Source of the DNA: Streptomyces sp. NBC_01296
Lineage (GTDB): Bacteria; Actinomycetota; Actinomycetes; Streptomycetales; Streptomycetaceae
DNA length: 64,000 nucleotides
Reading direction: 5' to 3'
Assembly (NCBI RefSeq): GCF_035984415.1
Contig: NZ_CP130720.1
Coordinates: 6,572,001 to 6,636,000 of the forward strand
The stretch's first letter is position 1. The number at the start of each line of letters is the position of its first letter. Position numbers and translations under genes: made by a program. Below the pieces are notes generated by a model. It worked only from the letters and a program-made list of their open reading frames with translations, had not been told where the DNA came from and searched no databases. This document shows positions 44,352-53,059 of this stretch, in pieces.

Positions 44352-45518
44352 TCAGAGCAGGGCGAACTGGCCGCCCGGACCCTCCTCGTGGTGGTCCAGT
44401 ACGGAGGCCGGGCGCCGGGTCCAGCGCGGCGGCGGCAGCACGCCCGCAGCCGCCAGCCCGGCGGCCGGCAGCAGCGGTCCGGGGGTGAATGCGGCCCGCT
44501 GCGGGGCCAGATCGGCGAGCAGGGCCAGGGTGGTCACCAGCGCCAGCAGTTCCGAGGTCCAGGCCTGCGGCCACTCGGCCGGCCCGAGCGCGTCCAGCCC
44601 GTCGGCCTCCGGATCCCGGTGGGCGGTCCGGGCGGCGAACCAGGCCTCCAGTACCCGCGTACCGCCCTGCACCTCGTACTCCCAGGCGCCCGCGGGCACG
44701 GGGGAGACCGTCCCGGCCCCGAGGCTCAGCGCCTCGGTCTCCGGGTCGTACGCGAGCCCGTCCGGCCAGGCCTGGACCGCCGAGCGGACGTACGGGCGCC
44801 GCCCGCCCGGCAGCCGGGGCGGCTCGGCGCCGGGCCCGGGCCCGCCGCGCAGCTGGACGGTGAGCAGCCGGTGCCCCAGCTCCAGCCCGGCCCGCCAACG
44901 CCCGGGGTCGCCGGTCAGCGGGACCTCGTACCCCCGGGGCCCGGGGCGGCCCGCCGCGAGGATCCAGCACAGCACGTCCTGCGGGGTGACCCGGCCGCCG
45001 TAGCGCTCGCCGAGCAGCTGCAGCAGGCCCGGCGCGAGATTGGGCTCGGCGCCGCCGGGGCGCCGGTGCAGCGGGCGGATCCGGCCCAGGCGGCCGACCG
45101 GGAGGTGCGCGGTGACCAGCAGCTCCGGGGTTTCGACGGCGAAGAGCTGGTGCTCGTCCAGCACCCGCCACAGCTCCGGGCGGGCCATGTCGATGAGCCG
45201 CTGGTCGGGCAGCAGCCACTGCTCGTCGAAGGGATCGCGCAGCACCCGTACGGGGTCGGGGCAGGAGCCCGGCGCATCGGCGAAGCGGGCGGTCGACGGC
45301 GAGCGCCGGCCGGGCAGCGCGGCCGCGCCGGTGGTGGGCGTACGCGTCCGGGTCGGGCGGAACAGCCGGTCCCGCTCGGCCGCTTCGGCGACGGTCAGGG
45401 CCGCCCAGCGGGCGCGCAGGGCCGCGGGGTCGGGGGCCGCCACCCAGGCCCGGCCCAGGCGCAGGCCGCCCACGGCCCAGGGCATCAGATCGTCCAGCAG
45501 CGGTACGTCTTCGCTCAC
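44352..45518 (-). CDS. Protein resembling the type ISP restriction-modification specificity domain
   Basis: A 388-residue protein with no helicase or methylase motif. The segment F-R-P-T-R-T-R-T-P, the D-E-Q-W-L-L-P-D-x-R-L-I-D segment and G-G-x-E-P-N-L-A-P-G-L are what I recall from the C-terminal target-recognition region of type ISP enzymes. In Streptomyces such chains occur as separate proteins. DNA cutting is therefore not implied; the role is unknown. The start is GTG 45518 without a clear ribosome site; M12 is another choice. Confidence 0.6.
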   Translation of the reverse strand: MSEDVPLLDDLMPWAVGGLRLGRAWVAAPDPAALRARWAALTVAEAAERDRLFRPTRTRTPTTGAAALPGRRSPSTARFADAPGSCPDPVRVLRDPFDEQWLLPDQRLIDMARPELWRVLDEHQLFAVETPELLVTAHLPVGRLGRIRPLHRRPGGAEPNLAPGLLQLLGERYGGRVTPQDVLCWILAAGRPGPRGYEVPLTGDPGRWRAGLELGHRLLTVQLRGGPGPGAEPPRLPGGRRPYVRSAVQAWPDGLAYDPETEALSLGAGTVSPVPAGAWEYEVQGGTRVLEAWFAARTAHRDPEADGLDALGPAEWPQAWTSELLALVTTLALLADLAPQRAAFTPGPLLPAAGLAAAGVLPPPRWTRRPASVLDHHEEGPGGQFALL

Positions 45519-45654
45519 CCGGCAGATGGTAGCGACGGCAGGCGGCGGCCGGGGTGTGGGCGGGGGTGCGGGCGAGGGGCGCGGCCGGGCTGTGTCCAGG
45601 CCGGAGAGTTACGCTCCCTATGTACGGATATGTTCCGATGTCGAGGAGGCGGTC

Positions 45655-45819
45655 ATGAGTCAGTACGACGAATACTCGACTCCGTCGCAGGCCGAGGGCG
45701 AGCGGCTCGACGAGGACATGGACGAGAAGGAGAAGATGCAGCGGCACCACCCGCAGACGATGCGGACCACGCCGTCGCAGGCGGAGGGCGAGCGCAGCAA
45801 GGACGACGAGGAGAAGTAG
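45655..45819 (+). CDS. 54-residue acidic protein with two T-P-S-Q-A-E-G-E-R repeats
   Basis: A very short hydrophilic protein with strong ribosome site GAGGAGG before the ATG. T-P-S-Q-A-E-G-E-R occurs twice (near residues 9-17 and 39-47) with K/E/D-rich sequence between and after. It ends D-D-E-E-K. Probably disordered. I believe similar peptides exist in other Streptomyces, without a function. It has no hydrophobic segment and no cysteine. Confidence 0.8.
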   Translation: MSQYDEYSTPSQAEGERLDEDMDEKEKMQRHHPQTMRTTPSQAEGERSKDDEEK

Positions 45820-45903
45820 CCCCCTGCGGGTACGACGCAGAGGTCAGGCACGGGTCGGGCGGAATCAGGCGGAGGTCGGTCCGGCGGTCGGGTGCCGGCG
45901 GTG

Positions 45904-45937
45904 AGGTCGCGTCGACGGTCAGGTCGCGTCGACGGTC
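45904..45937. repeat. 17-base perfect tandem duplication across the gntR stop
   Basis: AGGTCGCGTCGACGGTC occurs twice without change. The junction covers the minus-strand stop of the GntR gene (45919-45921), so the last codons and the stop are duplicated. Confidence 0.9.
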
Positions 45938-46668
45938 ACCGTGAACGAGAACCGGTCGCCCCGGTACCGGATCCGTGCCACGTCCACGACCCGGCCGTCC
46001 TCGTCGTACGTCACGCCCGTGTAGTGCAGGATCGGGCTGAGCAGCGGCACCTGGAGCAGCTCGGCCGTCTCCGGGTCGGCCAGCCGCGCCTCGACCGTGT
46101 CCGTGATCCGGCTGATCCGCACGCCCACCACGTCACGCAGCACCTTGGTCATCGGCCAGCGGGCCAGATCGGCCAGGTCCACCGCCTCGGCGACCTCCGG
46201 GCGGACCGCGTTCTCGACCCAGTTGGTCGGCTCGCCGCTCTCGCCGTCGTGCCGCAGCCGGCGGTACGTGACCACCTCGGCCGTGTCCGGGAAGTGCTCC
46301 AGCAGCTCCCCGGACACCGCCGTCCGCTCGACGCCGAGAATCGTCGTACGGTCGCCCGACTGCTGCGCCACGATCGCGTCGACCGAACCCAGCAGCCGCA
46401 CCGGCGCCCCGCGCCGCGCACCCGGCTCGATGAACGTGCCGCGCCGGCGGTGGCGGCTGATCAGCCCCTCGCCCTCCAGCTCTTTGAGCGCCTGGCGCAT
46501 GGTCAGCACGCTCACCCCGTAGTGCTCGGCGAGCTGCTCCTCGGTGGGCAGGCGCAGCGAGGCGTCCGGGGTGCGCCCCAGTATCGAGGCGCGCAGCGAC
46601 TGTGACACCTGGTACCAGAGCGGCAGCTTCCGGTTGAGCACCAGCGAGTCGGGGGCGAAGGCGGTCAC
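45919..46668 (-). CDS. GntR/HutC-family regulator next to hmgA
   Basis: A 249-residue regulator. It has a GntR winged helix (about 15-85; L-P-T-E-E-Q-L-A-E-H-Y-G-V-S-V-L-T-M-R) and a UTRA ligand domain (about 100-240). It lies 45 bases after hmgA in the same direction, so the two are probably cotranscribed. UTRA ligands are often small metabolites, so homogentisate or a related catabolite is plausible. The start is GTG. A dyad upstream of hmgA could be its operator. Confidence 0.9.
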   Translation of the reverse strand: MTAFAPDSLVLNRKLPLWYQVSQSLRASILGRTPDASLRLPTEEQLAEHYGVSVLTMRQALKELEGEGLISRHRRRGTFIEPGARRGAPVRLLGSVDAIVAQQSGDRTTILGVERTAVSGELLEHFPDTAEVVTYRRLRHDGESGEPTNWVENAVRPEVAEAVDLADLARWPMTKVLRDVVGVRISRITDTVEARLADPETAELLQVPLLSPILHYTGVTYDEDGRVVDVARIRYRGDRFSFTVTVDAT

Positions 46669-46713
46669 GGGTGGTTCTCCGTTAGGACGGGGCGAGGGGC
46701 GCGCATGGTGATA

Positions 46714-48036
46714 CTAGGCGCGGAAGTGGCGCTGGAGCCCCTGCCAGACGTCGTCGTATCCGCGCTGGAGGTGGTCGGCGCCGGCCGCCTGGGGGGTGGC
46801 GGTGATCGGCCAGCGGGTCTCGAACATGAAGGCCAGGCCGTCGTCGATCTTCTGCGGCTTCAGCTCGGCGGCGCTCGCCTTGTCGAAGGTCTCCCGGTCC
46901 GGTCCGTGCGCGGACATCATGTTGTGCAGCGAGCCGCCGCCGGGGACGAAGCCTTCCGCCTTGGCGTCGTAGGCGCCCTCGATCAGGCCCATGTACTCGC
47001 TCATGACGTTGCGGTGGAAGTACGGCGGGCGGAAGGTGTCCTCGCCGACCAGCCAGCGCGGGGCGAAGACGACGAAGTCCACGCCCGCCAGCCCCGGGGT
47101 GTCGGACGGCGAGGTCAGCACGGTGAAGATCGACGGGTCGGGGTGGTCGTAGCTGATGGAGCCCAGGACGTTGAAGCGGCGCAGATCGTACACGTACGGG
47201 GTGTGCGTGCCGTACCAGGCGACCACGTCGAGCGGGGAGTGGTCGTAGGCGGCGGCCCAGAGGTTGCCGCAGAACTTGTTGACCACCTCGGTCGGGCGCT
47301 CGCTGTCCTCGTACGCGGCCACCGGGGCCCGGAAGTCGCGTGCGGCGGCGAGGCCGTTGGCGCCGATCGGGCCCAGGTCGGGCAGCTCGAAGGGGCGGCC
47401 GTAGTTCTCGCAGACGTACCCGCGGGCGTCGTCGTCCAGGAGCTCGACGCGGAAGCGCACGCCGCGCGGGATCAGGGCGACCTCGCCGGGGCCGGCGCTG
47501 AGCAGGCCGAGCTCGGTGCGCAGCAGCAGGCCGCCGCGCTCGGGGACGATCAGCAGTTCGCCGTCGGAGTCGCTGAAGACCCGGTCGGTCATGGAGGCGT
47601 TGGCGGAGTAGAGGTGGATGGCCATGCCGGTGCGCTGGGTGGCGTCGCCGTTGCCGCCGAGGGTCCACAGGCCCGCCAGGAAGTCGGTGCCGGGCGCCGG
47701 GTCGGGGAGCGGGTTCCAGCGGAGCCGGTTGGGGTCCGCCGGGGCCTCGGTGAAGGGCGCGGAGCGCAGGGCGCCGTTGTCGATCCGGGCGAACGGCGGG
47801 TGGGCCGCCGAGGGGCGGATCCGGTAGAGCCAGGAGCGGCGGTTGTGGCTGCGCGGCTCGGTGAAGGCGCTGCCGCTGAGCTGCTCCGCGTACAGGCCGA
47901 GGGGGGCGCGCTGGGGCGAGTTGCGGCCGGGCGGCAGGGCGCCGGGTACGGCCTCCGAGCTGTGCTCGTTGCCGAAGCCGGTGAGGTACTCCAGTGCCTC
48001 CGCCGTCTTCCTGGCCTGCTCGGCCTGCTCGCTCAT
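46714..48036 (-). CDS. hmgA: Homogentisate 1,2-dioxygenase
   Basis: An iron enzyme that opens the ring of homogentisate in tyrosine and phenylalanine breakdown. The 440-residue protein matches the family along its length. The N-terminal part has L-T-G-F-G-N-E-H-S-S-E, and the metal-site region holds P-P-Y-F-H-R-N-V-M-S-E and the later M-M-S-A-H-G-P-D segment. The following steps of the pathway are not in this window. It is probably regulated from a dyad at 48070-48097. Confidence 0.96.
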   Translation of the reverse strand: MSEQAEQARKTAEALEYLTGFGNEHSSEAVPGALPPGRNSPQRAPLGLYAEQLSGSAFTEPRSHNRRSWLYRIRPSAAHPPFARIDNGALRSAPFTEAPADPNRLRWNPLPDPAPGTDFLAGLWTLGGNGDATQRTGMAIHLYSANASMTDRVFSDSDGELLIVPERGGLLLRTELGLLSAGPGEVALIPRGVRFRVELLDDDARGYVCENYGRPFELPDLGPIGANGLAAARDFRAPVAAYEDSERPTEVVNKFCGNLWAAAYDHSPLDVVAWYGTHTPYVYDLRRFNVLGSISYDHPDPSIFTVLTSPSDTPGLAGVDFVVFAPRWLVGEDTFRPPYFHRNVMSEYMGLIEGAYDAKAEGFVPGGGSLHNMMSAHGPDRETFDKASAAELKPQKIDDGLAFMFETRWPITATPQAAGADHLQRGYDDVWQGLQRHFRA

Positions 48037-48069
48037 GGGTGCTCCCGCTCTGTCGCTGTCGCTATCGAA

Positions 48070-48097
48070 GGAATCCTATGGTCGACAGTAGGATTCC
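48070..48097. promoter_or_regulatory. Predicted operator upstream of hmgA
   Basis: GGAATCCTA and TAGGATTCC are perfect 9-base inverted arms around a 10-base centre that includes GTCGAC. The dyad lies 34-61 bases before the hmgA ATG, covering the likely promoter (TAGGAT on the minus strand is a good minus-10 box). The adjacent GntR regulator is the first candidate to bind it. Confidence 0.7.
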
Positions 48098-48243
48098 ATG
48101 GCCCGCGCGTCAATGGCTTCCCGGGTGCATGGCCGGATCGGGCGGGTCGGGCGGGTCGGGTGGCGGCGACGGGCGAGGCGAGACGCCGATACGCGATGCC
48201 GCGGGGGATCCAAAAAGGTGAACATTGCTCTACTCTCACGCGC

Positions 48244-50373
48244 ATGTCGTGGACCCGCAGGTTCCCTGCCGTGCCGGCGGCGCTCCTCGCCGCCCTCCTC
48301 GCTCTCCTGTCCCTCCTCGCCGCCGCGCCCGCCGCCGGCGCGCACGAGGAGCGCCCCGTGGCCCTCCCGGACGGCTCCGGTTCCGTGCCGCAGTACCGCA
48401 AGGCCGAGCCCGACCTGCTGGTCTGCAAGACCGACCGGGCCGCCTTCGAACGCCGGACCGCCGCCTTCCCCGAGGAGCTGAAGCAGCGCAACCTCGCCCT
48501 GTACGAGCGGTGCGAGAAGAGCGGCTACCGACACCTCCAGGAAGCCGTCGACGCCGTGGACCGGCCCGGCATGAACATCGCGATCCTCCCCGGCCTGTAC
48601 GAGGAGGAGCCCTCCCTGCCGACACCCACGGGGGAGTGCGCGGCATTGAAGGCCCCCAACTCCTCGCTCGGCTACCAGATCCTGACGTACGAGCAGCAGG
48701 TGCAGTGCCGGCACAACCAGAACCTCGTCGCGATCCTCGGGAAGACGGACCTGCAGATCGAAGGCACCGGCGCTTCACGCCTCGACGTCGTCATCGACGC
48801 CAAGTACCAAAAGCTGAACGCCATCCGCGCCGACAAGTCGAACGGCATCTACTTCCGCAACTTCACCGCGCAGCGCACCACCTTCAACTCGCTGTACGTG
48901 CTGGCGGGCGACGGGTTCGTCATCGACGACGTGCTGACCCGGTGGAACGACGAGTACGGCTTCCTGACCTTCGCCAGCGACCACGGGCTCTACAAGAACT
49001 GCGAGTCGTACGGGAACGGCGACTCCGGCATCTACCCCGGCAGCGCCTCGAACATCAACGACGGGCGCGGCTACGACGTCCCGCGCTACTCCATCGAGAT
49101 CACCGGCTGCCACAGCCATCACAACATGGTCGGCTACTCGGGCACGGCCGGCGACTCCGTCTGGGTCCATGACAACGAGTTCGACCAGAACATGGGCGGT
49201 GCCTCCATGGACAGCGCCTTCCCCGGGCATCCCGGACTCCCGCAGAACCACGCCAAGTTCGAGCGGAACCTGATCCACGACAACAACGCCGACTACTACG
49301 GGTACGTCGCCGACGGCACCTGCGCCAAGCCGCCGATCGAGCGCGGCTACGAGCAGGGGGTGGTGTGCCCGCAGATCTCCATGCCGCCGGGCACCGGCAT
49401 CATCACCGCGGGCGGCAACTGGAACGTGTACGAGAACAACTGGGTGTACGGGCACCGGCGCGCGGGCTTCTTCCTCTCGGCCGTCCCGGCGTTCATCCGC
49501 GGCGAGGAGGAGTGGTCGAAGCAGGCGGACACCTCCCACCACAACCGGTACGCCGCCAACATCCTCGGCAAGGACAAGTCGGGGGCGTCCCGCCCCAACG
49601 GCATGGACGTGTGGTGGGACGGCCAGGGCCGCGAGAACTGCTGGCAGTCCGGGCCGGACGGCTCCACCCCGGGCACGCTCCCGCACTGCGGCGACCGCCA
49701 CGGCGAGGTGTCGGGCGCGTCCTCCCGCCTGGTCGGCGAACCGGTGAAACTCGCCCAGCTGCTGGTTTGCGCCGACTACAGCGTGCAGGCGCGCAAGCTG
49801 CCGGCCGGCTGCGACTGGTACGGGGCGCGCGGCCTGGAGCGGGTGGAGACCCAGATCGCGCTGGTCGTGGCGGCGGTGCTGCTGCTCGTGGGCGGGGTGC
49901 TGTGGTGGCGCCGCCTGCGCGGGTCCCGCCTGGGCACGGCGGCCTCGGTGCTCGGCCTGGCCGGGCTGGCCCTGGACGTGGCCGGCTCCACGATGCCGCT
50001 CGTGGGCACCTTCGTACCGGCCCTGGCCCTGCTCCTGCTGGGCCTGTGGTGGACGGGTGCGGGCATCGCGCTGCGCCCCGGCCGCCCCTGGCTGGCGCGG
50101 CTGACCCTGCTGCTCGCGGCCCTCACCCTGCTCGACGCCTTCGACAAGGCCGTCCTGATGATCCCCTGGATCCCGCTCGGCCCCGCCTGGCTCCGCGCCC
50201 TGATCACGATCCCCTGGGCCCTGTGGGCCACGATCGCCGCCTCCCGCCCAGCCCCGACCCCGGGCGGCCCGGAAGACCCCGAAGGCCCGGAAGACCGCGA
50301 AGGCGACCGCACCCCGGTCCCGGCCGGACCTGCCCCAGCCCCTCACGCCGAACCCACCCCGGATGCCTCATGA
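48244..50373 (+). CDS. Beta-helix surface protein with C-terminal membrane segments
   Basis: A 709-residue exported protein. It has a signal peptide (about 1-35), a right-handed parallel beta-helix region (about 90-450) with repeated Asn-rich turns such as V-H-D-N-E-F-D-Q-N and I-H-D-N-N-A-D-Y-Y-G, and ten or so cysteines. Five membrane segments follow (about 538-670), then an acidic, Pro-rich cytosolic tail. Beta-helix proteins with many Asn turns often bind or cleave polysaccharides, but no catalytic residues are clear. A cupredoxin-like lipoprotein and a polytopic protein follow. Whether they work together is inference. Confidence 0.82.
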   Translation: MSWTRRFPAVPAALLAALLALLSLLAAAPAAGAHEERPVALPDGSGSVPQYRKAEPDLLVCKTDRAAFERRTAAFPEELKQRNLALYERCEKSGYRHLQEAVDAVDRPGMNIAILPGLYEEEPSLPTPTGECAALKAPNSSLGYQILTYEQQVQCRHNQNLVAILGKTDLQIEGTGASRLDVVIDAKYQKLNAIRADKSNGIYFRNFTAQRTTFNSLYVLAGDGFVIDDVLTRWNDEYGFLTFASDHGLYKNCESYGNGDSGIYPGSASNINDGRGYDVPRYSIEITGCHSHHNMVGYSGTAGDSVWVHDNEFDQNMGGASMDSAFPGHPGLPQNHAKFERNLIHDNNADYYGYVADGTCAKPPIERGYEQGVVCPQISMPPGTGIITAGGNWNVYENNWVYGHRRAGFFLSAVPAFIRGEEEWSKQADTSHHNRYAANILGKDKSGASRPNGMDVWWDGQGRENCWQSGPDGSTPGTLPHCGDRHGEVSGASSRLVGEPVKLAQLLVCADYSVQARKLPAGCDWYGARGLERVETQIALVVAAVLLLVGGVLWWRRLRGSRLGTAASVLGLAGLALDVAGSTMPLVGTFVPALALLLLGLWWTGAGIALRPGRPWLARLTLLLAALTLLDAFDKAVLMIPWIPLGPAWLRALITIPWALWATIAASRPAPTPGGPEDPEGPEDREGDRTPVPAGPAPAPHAEPTPDAS

Positions 50374-50572
50374 CCCCCCGCCCCCGCCCCGGTCCCCTGC
50401 ACAACATCGGCGGCACCCGCCCGACCGGCCCGAGCCCGGTCGCAGCACCCGCCGCCACCACTCGCCGGAGCCGCGGCCCGGCACGAGGGCATGCCGAAGC
50501 AGACCCCCAACCGTCCTGCGGGGTGGGGCGGAGCGGGCGCGGCGGGGACGGCCCGACCGAAGGAGGAGCACA

Positions 50573-51493
50573 GTGAGCGACGGCCGGAGCGCAGACCCCA
50601 TCCGGTGCGACGGCTGCGGGGTGCCGCCCGTCGGGGTACGGACCCGGCGGCGTGCCCGAACCGCAGCCCTGCTCGCGCTGGTACTCCTGCTCGCCGGCGG
50701 CGCGGCGACGGGCTGCGGCGGGCGGGCCACCACCCACCACAAACCCGGCACCAGCCACGAGCAGGCCACCGGCAGCGTCGGCACCCTGCTGGACGCCCAG
50801 GACAACACCGGCCACCGGCTCCGCGAGGTCCCGGCCGAGGGCGCGCCGGAGGTGCAGCTCACCGCCCGCCCCGACTCCGAGGACGGCTGGAACCTCCAGC
50901 TGACGGTGAAGAACTTCCGCTTCACCCCCGACAGCACCGGCGGCGCCGCCCTCCCGGGCGCCGGCCACGCACACCTGGAGCTCGACGGGCGGAAGCTGGC
51001 CCGGCTGTACGGCCCCTGGTTCCACCTGCCCGCCGCGCAGGTCCCCGAGGGCGCGCACACCCTGACCGTCCGCCTCTACGCGGACGACCACACCGCCTGG
51101 GCCGTCACCGGCAAGCCGATCGAGGGCACCGCTCAGCTCACCGCCGCCGCCCCCGGCCAGGCCGGCCACAGCCACACCCCGCCGTCGGCGCAACCGTCGC
51201 CCCCGGCACCGCCGTCGACGCAAGCGCAGGCCGACCGCACGGTCACCCTCACCGTCCGGGACGGCAAGGTCACCCCCGCCCCCGGCCGCACCGAGCTGCG
51301 GCGCGGCGAACGCATCGCCCTGCGCGTCACCAGCGACCGCGCGGACACCCTGCACGTCCACGGCTACGACAAGGAACTCGCCCTGCCGGCAGGCCAGGAG
51401 GCCACCCTGGTCCTGACGGCCGACCGTACGGGCCTCTTCGAGGTCGAGACCCACGAGTCCCGCCTCGTCCTGACCCAGCTCCTCGTCCGGTGA
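50573..51493 (+). CDS. Cupredoxin-like lipoprotein
   Basis: A 306-residue protein. An early pair of cysteines (C-D-G-C, about residues 10-13) precedes a membrane/signal stretch, then a lipobox-like A-T-G-C, so lipid anchoring outside is likely. The first beta domain (about 95-190) has G-H-A-H and W-F-H-L-P. The second (about 220-306) resembles a cupredoxin with T-L-H-V-H-G-Y-D and a late E-T-H-E-S, but lacks the Cys of a type 1 copper site. A His/Pro linker joins them. GTG start with AAGGAGGAG. The downstream gene follows after a 15-base repeat array. Confidence 0.8.
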   Translation: MSDGRSADPIRCDGCGVPPVGVRTRRRARTAALLALVLLLAGGAATGCGGRATTHHKPGTSHEQATGSVGTLLDAQDNTGHRLREVPAEGAPEVQLTARPDSEDGWNLQLTVKNFRFTPDSTGGAALPGAGHAHLELDGRKLARLYGPWFHLPAAQVPEGAHTLTVRLYADDHTAWAVTGKPIEGTAQLTAAAPGQAGHSHTPPSAQPSPPAPPSTQAQADRTVTLTVRDGKVTPAPGRTELRRGERIALRVTSDRADTLHVHGYDKELALPAGQEATLVLTADRTGLFEVETHESRLVLTQLLVR

Positions 51494-51598
51494 CCCGGCC
51501 CGCGCCCACCCGGTCCGTGCCCGCCTGGCCCGCGCCCGTCCGGTCCGCGCGCACCTCGTCCGCGCCCACCCGGCCCGCGCGCACCCCGCCCGCGCGCA
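51494..51598. repeat. 15-base imperfect tandem repeat, seven copies
   Basis: The array starts directly after the lipoprotein stop. Units are CCGGCCCGCGCCCAC-like, with variants at a few positions. Its translation in any frame would give pentapeptide repeats, but no gene there is convincing. The next gene starts 70 bases after the array. Confidence 0.85.
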
Positions 51599-51668
51599 CC
51601 CCGAGCCGGACCCGCCCGGCCCCGTTCCCTCTCCGCGGCGGGGAACACGGCCGCGCGGGCGGCCCGCG

Positions 51669-53027
51669 GTGACCCCGGTCGGGCCGGGTCCCGTACCCGC
51701 CGCGGGCGGCGGTGGCGGGGGCCAGGGCGTGGTCCTTCACCCGGCCGATCCGCTCACCGTGCTCGCGCACGGGATCGGGTCCCAGCACGATCTGCCGATC
51801 TCTCCCTTCTATGCGTTCGCCGGTGCCTTCGCCGCGCTGTTCGTCTCCTTCCTCGCGCTCGGTCTGCTCTGGTCCTCCTCCCGTTTCCGCGGCGACCGCT
51901 CAGGCCTGGCCCTGCCCGCCGTCCTCGAGCGGATCGCCGACGCGCCGGCCACCCGTACCGCCCTGCGCGGACTCGGCCTCGCCGCCGCGCTCGCCGTCCC
52001 CCTCTCCCTCCTCCTCGGCCCCGACGACCCCGCGCACAACCCCGCACCCGGCGCCGTCTACGTCCTCCTCTGGGTCGGACTCGTCCCCGCCTCCCTCCTC
52101 CTCGGCCCCGTCTGGCGCCTGCTCAACCCGCTCCGCAGCCTGTACCGCCTGTTGCCCCGCGCCCGGCGTCAGGCCGCCCCCGCCCCCCTCCCCGTCCGAC
52201 TCGGCCAATGGCCCGCCGCCGCCGGGCTGTTCGGCTTCACCTGGCTCGAACTCGCCGCTCCGGATCCCGCATCCACCACCACCCTCCTGACCGCCCTCGC
52301 CGTCTACGCCGCCGCCCACCTCGCGCTCGCCGCCCGCTTCGGAGAACGCTGGTTCGCCGACGCGGACGCCTTCGAGGCGTACTCCGCCCTCCTGGCCCGG
52401 CTTTCTCCCCTCGGCCGCCGCAGCGACGGCCGCCTGGTCCTCCGCAACCCCTTCCACGGACTCGACGCGACGCCCGAGCGGCCCGGACTCGTCGCCACCG
52501 TCTGCGTCCTGCTCGGCTCCACCGCCTACGACGGCTACTCCGACAATCCGTCCTGGATCAACACCCTCCAGACCTCCCCCCTCGGCCGCACCCCCACGGC
52601 CACGCTCGGACTGCTCGCTTCCATCGCCCTCGTCGCCACCCTGTACTGCCTCTGCGCGGCGGCCACCCGCCTCGTCTGCGGCCCGCACCCGGGCCCGCTG
52701 ACCGCCTTCGCGCACTCACTCGTGCCGATCGCACTCGGCTATCTCGTCGCCCATTACTTCTCCCTCCTGGTAACCGAAGGACCACGCACAGTAAGCATGG
52801 CACTCGGCACTGACAACGCCCCGGAACCCTTGCCACCACTGGGCCCCGGCGCTCTCGCCGCCCTCCAGGTCCTCGCCGTCGTCACCGGCCACGTACTCGG
52901 CGTGATCGCGGCCCACGACCGCTCCGTACGGCTCTTCCCGCCCGCCAGGGCCGTCGCCGGCCAGTTGCCGCTGCTCGCGCTCATGATCACTTACACGATC
53001 GGGGGGATCGGTCTTCTGCTGAACTGA
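51669..53027 (+). CDS. Polytopic membrane protein (fenitrothion hydrolase-like annotation)
   Basis: A 452-residue protein with about ten membrane segments. Conserved elements include A-H-G-I-G-S-Q-H-D-L-P-I near the N terminus, W-R-L-L-N-P-L-R, the W-F-A-D-A-D-A-F-E segment and L-V-L-R-N-P in the middle. Similar actinobacterial proteins carry the name fenitrothion hydrolase, which I consider unproven for this family. An organometal or copper-linked role is a guess from the upstream cupredoxin. The GTG start has no strong ribosome site and lies beyond a 15-base repeat array. Confidence 0.75.
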   Translation: MTPVGPGPVPAAGGGGGGQGVVLHPADPLTVLAHGIGSQHDLPISPFYAFAGAFAALFVSFLALGLLWSSSRFRGDRSGLALPAVLERIADAPATRTALRGLGLAAALAVPLSLLLGPDDPAHNPAPGAVYVLLWVGLVPASLLLGPVWRLLNPLRSLYRLLPRARRQAAPAPLPVRLGQWPAAAGLFGFTWLELAAPDPASTTTLLTALAVYAAAHLALAARFGERWFADADAFEAYSALLARLSPLGRRSDGRLVLRNPFHGLDATPERPGLVATVCVLLGSTAYDGYSDNPSWINTLQTSPLGRTPTATLGLLASIALVATLYCLCAAATRLVCGPHPGPLTAFAHSLVPIALGYLVAHYFSLLVTEGPRTVSMALGTDNAPEPLPPLGPGALAALQVLAVVTGHVLGVIAAHDRSVRLFPPARAVAGQLPLLALMITYTIGGIGLLLN

Positions 53028-53059
53028 GACTGCCGGTGTACCGAGAAGCCAGGAGCGGC

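Noticed and set aside
51327..51788. A 153-codon minus-strand frame with pentapeptide repeats
   Set aside because: The repeats arise from the 15-base DNA array, and the frame overlaps the ends of two genes on the plus strand.
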